Made by a program: the position numbers and the translations under genes
Assembly: GCA_964598355.1 (NCBI GenBank)
Contig: CAZRBN010000015.1
Span: 1 to 20,993 of the forward strand
DNA: 20,993 nt
From: DASQJJ01 sp964598355
Lineage (GTDB): Bacteria; Patescibacteriota; Microgenomatia; Levybacterales; UBA12049
Direction: 5' to 3'
Part shown: positions 7,287 to 13,646 of the stretch, one piece after another
Position numbering within the stretch: the first letter of the stretch is position 1
Layout of the letters: each line of letters begins with the position of its first letter
Notes under the pieces: model-generated
What the model was told of the DNA's origin: nothing
What the model saw: only the letters and a program-made list of their open reading frames with translations
Databases searched by the model: none

Positions 7287-7925
7287 ATGGTTCCCAAAAA
7301 AATTCTTTTGACTTTTAGCATATTGCTTATGGCATATTGCTTATGGCCACAATCAAGTTTTGCGGACAATCATGGGTATGGCCAAGGTTTTTGTAGTCAA
7401 GGAAGTATTTGCTATACAGGTTCTACTAATGGGAATTTAAAACCTGGCAAACAATGTGGGAATCTTTCCGATTGGCATTATGGGTATGATTCTACTATTG
7501 CCAATGGGGTTCCAGAGTGTTTTTTTGGCTATTGTTGCGATCCAAATACACCACCACCAACGCCAACACCCAATCCCAACCTCCCACTTCCCGGTCTGCC
7601 ACCAGGATGTAATGCCGGCTCAAATAATGGCCCTTGTACACAAGTCGACACGGCTATTGGACCAATCCAAACAAATCCAACAGGCCTGGTACAGGCACTC
7701 TTTAAAATCCTCTTGAGCCTCTCTGGAGGAGTAGCGGTACTTCTCATTATTGCCTCAGGATATGAAATGATGACATCTCAAGGAAATCCCGAAAAAGTAA
7801 AAGGAGCACGGGAAAGACTTACATCGGCAATCATTGGCCTTCTCTTTATTATTTTTTCCATAGCAATTCTTCAAATAATTGGGGTTGATATTTTACAAAT
7901 ACCAGGATTTACCCGAACACCATGA
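7287..7925 (+). CDS. T4SS pilin-like protein 1 with Cys-rich secreted ectodomain
   Basis: This is a 212-residue protein. A signal peptide (1-26, cleavage after SSFA) precedes an exported region of about 100 residues with eight Cys (likely disulfides) and a Pro/Thr linker (TPPPTPTPNP type). Two membrane helices follow, at about 136-160 and 178-200, joined by a short basic loop with TSQG. The helix-SQG-helix unit resembles VirB2/TrbC-type pilins and the CPR T4SS pilin family, and is repeated in the next three genes. Compared with those, this copy has an added ectodomain that could sit on the outside of the filament or contact a partner surface (inference). The ATG at 7287 was chosen because it starts the signal peptide. 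The signal peptide is encoded partly by a 14-bp tandem duplication. The stop overlaps the next start (ATGA). Confidence 0.85.
   Translation: MVPKKILLTFSILLMAYCLWPQSSFADNHGYGQGFCSQGSICYTGSTNGNLKPGKQCGNLSDWHYGYDSTIANGVPECFFGYCCDPNTPPPTPTPNPNLPLPGLPPGCNAGSNNGPCTQVDTAIGPIQTNPTGLVQALFKILLSLSGGVAVLLIIASGYEMMTSQGNPEKVKGARERLTSAIIGLLFIIFSIAILQIIGVDILQIPGFTRTP
7320..7347 (+). repeat. 14-bp tandem duplication inside the pilin 1 signal peptide
   Basis: ATATTGCTTATGGC occurs twice in direct succession (7320-7333 and 7334-7347). Because 14 is not a multiple of three, the two copies are translated in different frames (ILLMA, then YCLWP). Removal of one copy would throw the downstream pilin out of frame with this start. 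Confidence 0.9.
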
Positions 7926-8257
7926 AATTACTTGCATTAACCATAGGAGGCCAAGCAGGATCACCGAGTTTTGATATAAAAACGCCTTTTGATGTAACGG
8001 CTATTAGCAATCTGACTCTCAATCAGATTGTTCATAACGGTATTACCCTACTACTATACGTCATTATCCTTCTTAGCTTTATTTTTGTTGTTATTGCCGG
8101 ACTCAAATGGATGATTTCCCAGGGAGACAAAAAAGCAGTTGACGAAGCACGCAAAACCCTCACATTTGCAATTGGTGGACTAGTCCTCGCATTTCTATCA
8201 TTTTTTATTGTCAATCTTATTGGATATGCATTTGGTATACCATTGCTTGGTAGGTAA
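7922..8257 (+). CDS. T4SS pilin-like protein 2
   Basis: This is a 111-residue membrane protein. After about 40 polar N-terminal residues come a membrane helix (LLLYVIILLSFIFVVIAGL), a loop with KWMISQGDKKAVDEARKTL, and a second helix (GGLVLAFLSFFIVNLIG). This is the shared two-helix T4SS pilin pattern with the SQG loop. There is no classical signal peptide. The start codon overlaps the stop of pilin 1 by 4 nt (ATGA), which indicates translational coupling. The stop is followed immediately by a decayed dispersed repeat. It is presumably a filament or inner-membrane subunit; its precise role is unknown. Confidence 0.85.
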   Translation: MKLLALTIGGQAGSPSFDIKTPFDVTAISNLTLNQIVHNGITLLLYVIILLSFIFVVIAGLKWMISQGDKKAVDEARKTLTFAIGGLVLAFLSFFIVNLIGYAFGIPLLGR

Positions 8258-8278
8258 CCTTCAACAGATTCAGGATGG
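8258..8278. repeat. Decayed copy of a CATCCTGA...GAAGG-type dispersed repeat
   Basis: The plus strand reads CCTTCAACAGATTC then AGGATGG, directly after the stop codon of pilin 2. On the minus strand this is CCATCCTGAATC...GAAGG, close to the CATCCTGAGCTTGTCGAAGG-type repeat that I remember from many bacterial genomes. The minus-strand translation contains CHPESVEG, a tell-tale product of that repeat. The assignment is from memory. Confidence 0.5.
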
Positions 8279-8288
8279 CAAAGGCCAC

Positions 8289-8317
8289 TTGACAAGGGGT
8301 AAAAATATCCATACGAT
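8289..8317 (+). promoter_or_regulatory. Promoter of pilin 3
   Basis: TTGACA (8289-8294), a 17-nt spacer and TACGAT (8312-8317). The ATG at 8316 overlaps the -10 box, so the true start is more likely the in-frame ATG at 8328, 10 nt after the -10. This gives a leader of only a few bases. Confidence 0.55.
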
Positions 8318-8327
8318 GAATATGTCT

Positions 8328-8723
8328 ATGAAAAGATTAGCAGCATTTCTCCTTCCACTAGCATCTTTAGCAATTGTTCCTCAAGCATTCGCTGACGTTA
8401 CTGTGAATACGTGTCCTGGTGGTAATTTTAGCCCATTGTGCCTTAATGCAACAGATCTCGGGAAAGTTATTGCAAATGCAATTAACTTTTTATTCGTCGT
8501 TGCAGCACTTCTCGCTTTGGGTTTTCTTATCTTGGGTGGTATAAAATGGCTTACTTCTCAAGGAGAAAAAGAGGGTATTAACAAAGCAAGAGAGACAATT
8601 GTCGCAGCAGTTGTAGGACTTATTATTATCTTCCTTTCGTATCTTATTGTTAACTTCATCCTTAACCTATTTGTTGGAGTCAGTCTTTTCAATCTCACTC
8701 TTCCAACTATTACGGGAAGATAA
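8328..8723 (+). CDS. T4SS pilin-like protein 3, with signal peptide
   Basis: This is a 131-residue protein. A signal peptide (1-22, cleavage after AFA) is followed by a short Cys-containing segment (TCPGGNFSPLC). Two membrane helices flank GGIKWLTSQGEKEGINKARE, the same helix-SQG-helix pattern as its neighbours. In-frame ATGs at 8316 and 8322 are alternatives. I prefer 8328 because it begins exactly with MKRLAAFLLPL and lies 10 nt after the -10 box, whereas the upstream ATGs overlap or crowd it. It has its own promoter after a 70-nt gap from pilin 2, so it may be expressed independently of pilins 1 and 2. Confidence 0.85.
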   Translation: MKRLAAFLLPLASLAIVPQAFADVTVNTCPGGNFSPLCLNATDLGKVIANAINFLFVVAALLALGFLILGGIKWLTSQGEKEGINKARETIVAAVVGLIIIFLSYLIVNFILNLFVGVSLFNLTLPTITGR

Positions 8724-8762
8724 TCAATTGCCTTTTTCTTTTCACTTTGTTACTCTTTTATT

Positions 8763-9095
8763 ATGTTTACTCCCTGGGGAGACACACATATAAGTTGTGT
8801 CAAAGATGGTATTCCAACAATTGATTGTATTTTCCCTCTTGTGCAAATTATCATTAATGCAGCACTTACGCTCGTTGGCACAGTTGCAATTCTGCTAATT
8901 CTTACTGCGTCGATAAAGTATATTACCTCTGGTGGAGGAAAAGGTGCAGAAGAAGCAAAGAATATGCTTACCTATGCAATTATTGGATTGCTTATTGTCT
9001 TAGGATCGTTCTTTATTATTGCACTTATCAAACAATTTACAGGAGTGGGGGGAATAGGTTGTCTCTTAAAGTTTGGATTTGGTAGCTGTCAGTAA
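8763..9095 (+). CDS. T4SS pilin-like protein 4
   Basis: This is a 110-residue protein with two Cys near the N-terminus (SCVKDG, DCIFPL) and two near the end (GCLL, GSCQ). The two membrane helices flank SIKYITSGGGKGAEEAKNM, where SGG replaces the SQG of the other copies. It has no standard signal peptide; the first helix may act as a signal anchor. TTGCCT (8728-8733) and TACTCT (8751-8756) at 17-nt spacing could be a weak promoter. The 3' end overlaps that of the minus-strand M50-like gene by 7 nt. It is the most divergent of the four paralogues. Confidence 0.82.
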   Translation: MFTPWGDTHISCVKDGIPTIDCIFPLVQIIINAALTLVGTVAILLILTASIKYITSGGGKGAEEAKNMLTYAIIGLLIVLGSFFIIALIKQFTGVGGIGCLLKFGFGSCQ

Positions 9096-9781
9096 GGCCT
9101 GTGTAATTTTAACAGACCCTGAGTAATTCCCACAGCTATTACATCAGTAATAACAGCAATTCCTAAATACCAACTCATTGATGTAAAAAGCGATAAAGCA
9201 AAAGCATTTTCTACCCATTGCTGAAAAACCCCCCATACATTTACTCGCAAGACAAATAATAGAACAACAAAAACAAGGCATAGCCCAAGTAATCCTATTG
9301 CTCCTTCCATATCTTTCCGACTTGAAAACATCGTGTTACTTATTTCAAAGACAGCATACAAAAGCACTGCTGTCTGCCAAGAGACAAGCGTCAATGTTGG
9401 AAGAAAGTACCAAAAAAGAAGAAATAATACACCCAGTCCAAAAATAAGCGGAGCAACGCCAATAAGAAAACGCCGGAAAGGATCAGTCTGAGCAATAGAC
9501 ACACTTCCCATTTTTACTTCATCTCCATGAATCTCTGGCAAAAACTCTATCTCCCCTGTTGGGACAAAGAGCATACTTGCTGTTAGTAAATGAGAAAGCT
9601 CATGAAGAATAACTCCTGGAAGAAAAAGAATAGACAAAAGCTGGATAACAACTGCCTGATGTCGAAAAACCTGATAAAACCATTTTGATAATGATCTGGT
9701 AAGGGATTGCGAGAGAAGGAAAAGAGCCACTAATTCAATTAAAAAAACTCCAAGAACTAACATACGTTTAGTATAACGCAT
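9089..9781 (-). CDS. M50-like integral-membrane zinc metalloprotease
   Basis: This is a 230-residue polytopic membrane protein. An N-terminal helix (about 8-26) is followed by a hydrophobic segment ending in FLPGVILHELSHLL, which contains HExxH (H60, E61, H64) placed inside the membrane as in site-2 proteases. After an extramembrane segment come further helices. Asp157 in SSRKDMEGA is a candidate third zinc ligand in the place of the DG motif of M50 peptidases. Such proteases cleave membrane proteins within or near the bilayer; the substrate is unknown. It sits on the opposite strand between the pilins and the PrgI operon, so a role in processing pilins or a membrane-bound regulator is conceivable but unproven. 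An alternative start is the ATG of Met7 (9763), which has TATACT 6 nt upstream. Confidence 0.75.
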   Translation of the reverse strand: MRYTKRMLVLGVFLIELVALFLLSQSLTRSLSKWFYQVFRHQAVVIQLLSILFLPGVILHELSHLLTASMLFVPTGEIEFLPEIHGDEVKMGSVSIAQTDPFRRFLIGVAPLIFGLGVLFLLFWYFLPTLTLVSWQTAVLLYAVFEISNTMFSSRKDMEGAIGLLGLCLVFVVLLFVLRVNVWGVFQQWVENAFALSLFTSMSWYLGIAVITDVIAVGITQGLLKLHRPY

Positions 9782-9794
9782 CAGATAAAATTCT

Positions 9795-9880
9795 TAAATT
9801 GCTATATTACTAAATTGTTATTCCTTCTCCCTTTTGGAGAAGGTTAGGATGAGGGAACAATTTAACAATGAAGCAATTTA
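9795..9880. repeat. Composite palindromic element (REP/MITE-like) before the PrgI operon
   Basis: The outer arms at 9795-9819 and 9856-9880 are imperfect inverted repeats of 25 bp; TAAATTGCT and TAAATTGTT each match exactly in both arms, separated by seven variable bases. They enclose a GC-richer hairpin CCTTCTCC-CTTTT-GGAGAAGG (9823-9843) followed by TTAGGATGAGGG (9844-9855), which resembles REP-type repeats that I recall from many genomes. There is no T-run, so it is not a canonical terminator. I see no target-site duplication and no internal ORF. Confidence 0.65.
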
Positions 9881-9975
9881 TTAGTATCTATTCGTTTTCA
9901 CAAGATATTTATGGCTAAGGCTGATCTATTTTGATAATCTTGCAATGAGATTTTTCACATAGTACGCTTTTGTAT

Positions 9976-11130
9976 ATGGATAATCATCCAATTCCCCAAG
10001 ACGTCACCAACTTTCAATTTCGTCTTATAGGAGATATGACAATCAAGCAATTTGCCTATTTGGCATCTGGCGTAGGAATTGCATGGATTATTTTTGTTCT
10101 TCCAGTATTTTTCCTTATTAAATTTCCACTTGTGCTACTTTTTGGTGGTACAGGCATATTGCTTGCTTTTGTCCCAATAGAAGGAAGGCCAGCAGATACG
10201 ATGATTATGTTTTTCTTCAAATCTCTTTTTTCACCAACACAATACATTTACCAACAAGCAGGAGGGTCTTTCCCTACAGCTCAATCTAAAGACGAAAAAA
10301 CAGTGGTAAAACAAGAGCCTAAAGAAGAGAAAAAGGAAGAAAAAAAAGAAGAGAAAGTCCACCTTGACTCATCTCCTACCCCGCTTGCCCCAACAGTTTT
10401 ACAGCCTATACCAACTATAGAAAAGGAGAAAGAGGCAGTAACCTTGCTAACAGCTCCGCTTATCCCAGATCCTGGACAAACTCCAGCAGAAGAAAATTCT
10501 TCAACCCAAGAATTAGGGAAAGAAGCAGAGGAGTTGGTAAAAGAACTTCAAGAAGCAAAACAGGAAGAAACAAAAGTTCAAGAAGGGACTCGGGAAGCAA
10601 ATGCTGCACATGAAAAAGTTAGTCAACTGGAAGATGAGCTCCAAACTATTCTTCAACAAAAGCAGGACTTGGAGAAACAACTCCTTGAGCTGGAAAAACA
10701 ACTTGCTCAAAGAAAACAGCAAGTATTTACGCCAAGCACTGCCCAAGACGCTCCAAAAGAGACATCTCATGTTATTAAAGTTGCTCCAGGTCAAAAGACA
10801 TCTGTTGGCACACCACTTATTAATGATGTTCCCAACCTTATTGCCGGGGTTGTGAAAGATCCACGGGGGAATGTGTTGCCAAATATTCTTATTGAAGTCA
10901 AAGATAAAGATGGTAACCCTGTCCGTGCTTTTAAAACAAATGGCATAGGGCAATTTGCTTCAGCAACGCCTGTTATTAGCGGTGTCTATACCATCACATT
11001 TGAAGATCCTCAAGGAAAAAATAGATTTGACACTGTTGAGATAACAGCAAATGGGACAGTATTGCCACAATTTGAAGTTATTTCTGTTGACCAACGAGAA
11101 GAGCTCAGACGCGAATTATTTGGAGGATAG
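9976..11130 (+). CDS. PrgI/VirB3-like T4SS protein fused to coiled coil and carboxypeptidase-regulatory-like domain
   Basis: This is a 384-residue protein. Residues 5-95 match PrgI/VirB3-type proteins: PIPQDVTNFQFRLIGDMT, two adjacent membrane helices (about 27-49 and 51-67), then FFKSLFSPTQYIY. PrgI-like proteins sit in the inner membrane beside VirB4. Residues 100-170 are a Lys/Glu- and Pro-rich linker and about 178-250 a strong coiled coil. Residues 287-370 form a beta-sandwich resembling carboxypeptidase regulatory-like repeats (PNLIAGVVKDPRGNVLPN, KTNGIGQF, GVYTITFEDP). Standard PrgI proteins are only about 100-150 residues, so about 290 residues are added. The ATG at 9976 is preferred over the TTG at 9970. 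It leads an operon with the TraC-like gene, 2 nt downstream. Confidence 0.82.
   Translation: MDNHPIPQDVTNFQFRLIGDMTIKQFAYLASGVGIAWIIFVLPVFFLIKFPLVLLFGGTGILLAFVPIEGRPADTMIMFFFKSLFSPTQYIYQQAGGSFPTAQSKDEKTVVKQEPKEEKKEEKKEEKVHLDSSPTPLAPTVLQPIPTIEKEKEAVTLLTAPLIPDPGQTPAEENSSTQELGKEAEELVKELQEAKQEETKVQEGTREANAAHEKVSQLEDELQTILQQKQDLEKQLLELEKQLAQRKQQVFTPSTAQDAPKETSHVIKVAPGQKTSVGTPLINDVPNLIAGVVKDPRGNVLPNILIEVKDKDGNPVRAFKTNGIGQFASATPVISGVYTITFEDPQGKNRFDTVEITANGTVLPQFEVISVDQREELRRELFGG
11122..11126 (+). promoter_or_regulatory. Ribosome-binding site of the TraC-like gene
   Basis: GGAGG lies 6 nt before the ATG at 11133. It stands out because the genes that begin transcription units in this window lack such a site. 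Confidence 0.85.
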
Positions 11131-11132
11131 CC

Positions 11133-11789
11133 ATGAAACAATCTGCCCAACAATCATCAACCCAACACTTCACGGAAATTTTAGACATCCGTGAAGATAT
11201 TGTTTTACTTGCAGGAGGCAATGCCTGCATTATTTTAGAGCTTCAAGCAGTTAATTTTACGCTCCTTTCTGCCGAAGAACAGGATGCAAAAGTCTTTGGG
11301 TATGCTGCACTGCTCAATTCACTTTCCTTTCCCGTCCAAATTCTTGTCAGAAGTAAAAAAATTGACATTATGCCGTATATTAACTCCCTTTCAGATGCAG
11401 CCACTAAAACCACCAATCCAAAACTTGCAGACAGTATCAGCAAATACAAAGACTTTGTCCAGCAACTTGTAAAAACAGCTGTTGTCTTGGATAAAAAGTT
11501 TTATATGGTCTTGTCCTACTCGTTTCTTGAAGGCGGTGCTGAAAGTCTTGCCAAACTTGCCCGCAATAATCCTTCTGATATGAATGATTTTTTTATTCGA
11601 GCCAAAGCTTCTCTTCACACAAAAGCAGAATCCTTGCTATCACAGATAGATAGAATGGCTATCAGAGCAAAAATTGTTGAGAGGGATGCATTAGTCAATT
11701 TATTTCATGATATGTTTAACGAAGAAGGAAGTAATGCAAAAACACACTCAAACCATACTGTTACTGCTGTAAAGGGAGGAAGACAGTAA
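11133..11789 (+). CDS. TraC-like protein accompanying VirB4
   Basis: This is a 218-residue protein with no membrane helix or signal peptide. Its start (DIREDIVLLAGGNACIILELQAVNF...LSAEEQ) and the segment SLSFPVQILVRSKKIDIMPYI resemble the N-terminal portion of TraC/VirB4-type conjugation ATPases. It contains no Walker motif. The neighbouring VirB4 is short at its N-terminus, so the two proteins may together cover the classical VirB4/TraC N-domain plus motor. Such stand-alone TraC-like proteins next to PrgI and VirB4 are familiar to me from CPR secretion loci. Translation is likely coupled: GGAGG lies before the start, and TAATG overlap joins it to the VirB4 gene. Function is inferred from resemblance and context. 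Confidence 0.7.
   Translation: MKQSAQQSSTQHFTEILDIREDIVLLAGGNACIILELQAVNFTLLSAEEQDAKVFGYAALLNSLSFPVQILVRSKKIDIMPYINSLSDAATKTTNPKLADSISKYKDFVQQLVKTAVVLDKKFYMVLSYSFLEGGAESLAKLARNNPSDMNDFFIRAKASLHTKAESLLSQIDRMAIRAKIVERDALVNLFHDMFNEEGSNAKTHSNHTVTAVKGGRQ
11774..11779 (+). promoter_or_regulatory. Ribosome-binding site of the VirB4 gene
   Basis: GGGAGG lies 9 nt before the ATG at 11789, inside the end of the TraC-like gene. The TAATG stop-start overlap indicates translational coupling. Confidence 0.85.
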
Positions 11790-13606
11790 TGTTTGGTAGC
11801 AAAAAAACACCAACACCAGGACAACCAGGAACGCTTCTAGAACAAGGCATGCAATCAATTCCCGACATCATTGCCCCTTCTTCAGTTGAAGTCGATTTTA
11901 AGTCCATTCGTGTTGGGGAGAGATTCTATCGTACGTTTTTCATTGTCGGATACCCACGATATGTTTCAATAGGCTGGCTTGCTCCTGTTATTGATTTTGA
12001 TCATTCACTTGATATCAGTATGTTTATTTACCCTGTTTTTACTGATGACGTGTTATCCAATTTAAAGAGAAAAATTGCAGAAATGGAGGCGACAGTTTCC
12101 TCAGATGAAGAGAAAGGCAAGCCAGTTGACCCAAAAATAACAGCAGCGCTTAATGACGCTTATGGTTTGCAGAACGAATTAGCAAAAGGCATTGAGCGTT
12201 TTTTTCAATTTAGCCTGTACATTGCACTTTCATCAGATGATAAAAAAGATTTAGAAGAATCAACAAAAAAATTAACAAGCACACTCGCATCCTTACTTGT
12301 AACGCCTAAAGCAGCAACCTTACAAATGGAAGATGGATTCAAAGCAGTGTTGCCCATAGGACAAGACAGACTTGCTATTACTCGCAATATGGATACCTCA
12401 TCCCTTGCTTCAACGTTTCCGTTTACCTCAGCAACGCTTACCCAAGATAAAGGAATTTTATATGGAGTAAATCAGCAAAATGGCTCCCTTGTTGTTTTTG
12501 ATAGATTCTCTTTAGAAAATGCGAACAGTGTCGTCTTTGGAAAATCAGGATCTGGAAAGTCTTTCACCATAAAGCTAGAGATTATGAGGCAATTTATGTT
12601 TGGAACAGAAGTTATTGTCATAGATCCTGAGAATGAATATGGAAAATTAGCCCAAACGCTTGGGGGAGAATATCTTAACTTTTCAGCCATTTCTCCTGTG
12701 AAAATAAACCCATTTGATTTGGCTGGTGTCTATGAAGAAGGAGAAAACGAACTTGGCACAAAGATTATTTCACTTCGTGCACTTATGAAGATTATGCTCG
12801 GTACTATTACTTCTGCAGAAGATGCTATTTTGGATCGGGGCCTTGTCAATACCTATGCTGCAAAAGGCATTACAGCAGACCCCGCAACCCAAACAAAAAC
12901 TCCACCAATTCTTGAAGATCTATATGCAACTCTTAAAGCTATGACAGACCCAACAGCACAAGGACTTGCTCTTCGCATGGAAAAATATGTTACAGGAAGT
13001 CTTGCAGGCCTATTTAATCAACAGTCAAATTTTGATATTACCAATCCTTTGACTATTTTTGCTCTTAGGGACCTAGAAGATGAAATACGCCCCATTGCTA
13101 TGCATATCATTTTAGACTTTGTCTGGACACGTGTCAGAAAAACACTGAAGAAAAGACTTCTTATTGTTGACGAAGCATGGTATTTAATGAAGCATGAAGA
13201 TTCTGCATCCTTTATGTATGGTGTTGCCAAACGAGCTCGCAAATACTATCTGGGACTCACTACAGCGACCCAGGACGTGCAGGATTTCCTTTCGAGTGAT
13301 TATGGTCATGCTGTCTTATCTAACTCGTCTATTCAAATCCTACTCAAGCAGAGCACATCAGAAATAGAAACAGTTGCCAAGACTTTCTATCTTTCTGAAG
13401 GAGAAAGACAAATGCTCATTTCAGCAGGCGTTGGGCAAGGACTTTTCTTTGCCGGACAAAACCATGTGGCCATACAAGTGGTAGCAGCACCATTTGAGCA
13501 TGAAATTATCACATCCAATCCTGCAGAGGTACAAAAACAGCAGCAAGATGCACAAGCACAGAATGCATTACAAAAAGCTACAGAAGGTTCACCAACCCAA
13601 CCATAG
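11789..13606 (+). CDS. virB4: VirB4-family T4SS ATPase
   Basis: This is a 605-residue P-loop ATPase. Walker A GKSGSGKS is at residues 251-258, followed by EVIVIDPENEYGKLAQTLGG and SPVKINPFDL, hallmarks of VirB4/TraC motors. Walker B LLIVDEAW is at 457-464 and TTATQDVQDF (491-500) is the conserved sensor-like motif. Residues 1-230 are the reduced N-terminal domain. VirB4 hexamers power pilus assembly and substrate transfer at the inner membrane. The protein is shorter than typical proteobacterial VirB4 (about 800 residues), which fits the separate TraC-like gene upstream. The last 30 residues are Gln/Ala-rich. Every motif expected for an active enzyme is intact. The next gene starts 40 nt downstream with its own -10 box. 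Confidence 0.95.
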   Translation: MFGSKKTPTPGQPGTLLEQGMQSIPDIIAPSSVEVDFKSIRVGERFYRTFFIVGYPRYVSIGWLAPVIDFDHSLDISMFIYPVFTDDVLSNLKRKIAEMEATVSSDEEKGKPVDPKITAALNDAYGLQNELAKGIERFFQFSLYIALSSDDKKDLEESTKKLTSTLASLLVTPKAATLQMEDGFKAVLPIGQDRLAITRNMDTSSLASTFPFTSATLTQDKGILYGVNQQNGSLVVFDRFSLENANSVVFGKSGSGKSFTIKLEIMRQFMFGTEVIVIDPENEYGKLAQTLGGEYLNFSAISPVKINPFDLAGVYEEGENELGTKIISLRALMKIMLGTITSAEDAILDRGLVNTYAAKGITADPATQTKTPPILEDLYATLKAMTDPTAQGLALRMEKYVTGSLAGLFNQQSNFDITNPLTIFALRDLEDEIRPIAMHIILDFVWTRVRKTLKKRLLIVDEAWYLMKHEDSASFMYGVAKRARKYYLGLTTATQDVQDFLSSDYGHAVLSNSSIQILLKQSTSEIETVAKTFYLSEGERQMLISAGVGQGLFFAGQNHVAIQVVAAPFEHEIITSNPAEVQKQQQDAQAQNALQKATEGSPTQP

Positions 13607-13632
13607 GCTATACGCAATAAGCTATTTTTGAG

Positions 13633-13638
13633 TATACT
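13633..13638 (+). promoter_or_regulatory. -10 box of the metallopeptidase gene
   Basis: TATACT (13633-13638) lies 8 nt before the ATG at 13647, with no Shine-Dalgarno sequence and no clear -35. The sequence TATACTAAA-GTAT before the ATG is nearly repeated on the minus strand before Met7 of the M50-like gene (9775-9761). Confidence 0.5.
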
Positions 13639-13646
13639 AAAAGTAT

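Noticed and set aside
7196..7369. N-terminal extension of the regulator on the minus strand
   Set aside because: It overlaps the divergent pilin 1 signal peptide, part of it is antisense of the 14-bp duplication, and a -10 box lies right before the ATG at 7195.
8032..8295. 87-residue minus-strand open frame containing CHPESVEG
   Set aside because: The recognisable residues come from translating a dispersed repeat; the rest is antisense to pilin 2.
9823..9843. GC-richer hairpin as a transcription terminator
   Set aside because: There is no T-tract on either strand, and it fits better as the core of a REP-like element.
10513..10953. 146-residue minus-strand open frame rich in Phe, Leu and Cys
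   Set aside because: It is the antisense of the PrgI coiled coil and following domain; its composition simply mirrors Lys/Glu/Gln codons.
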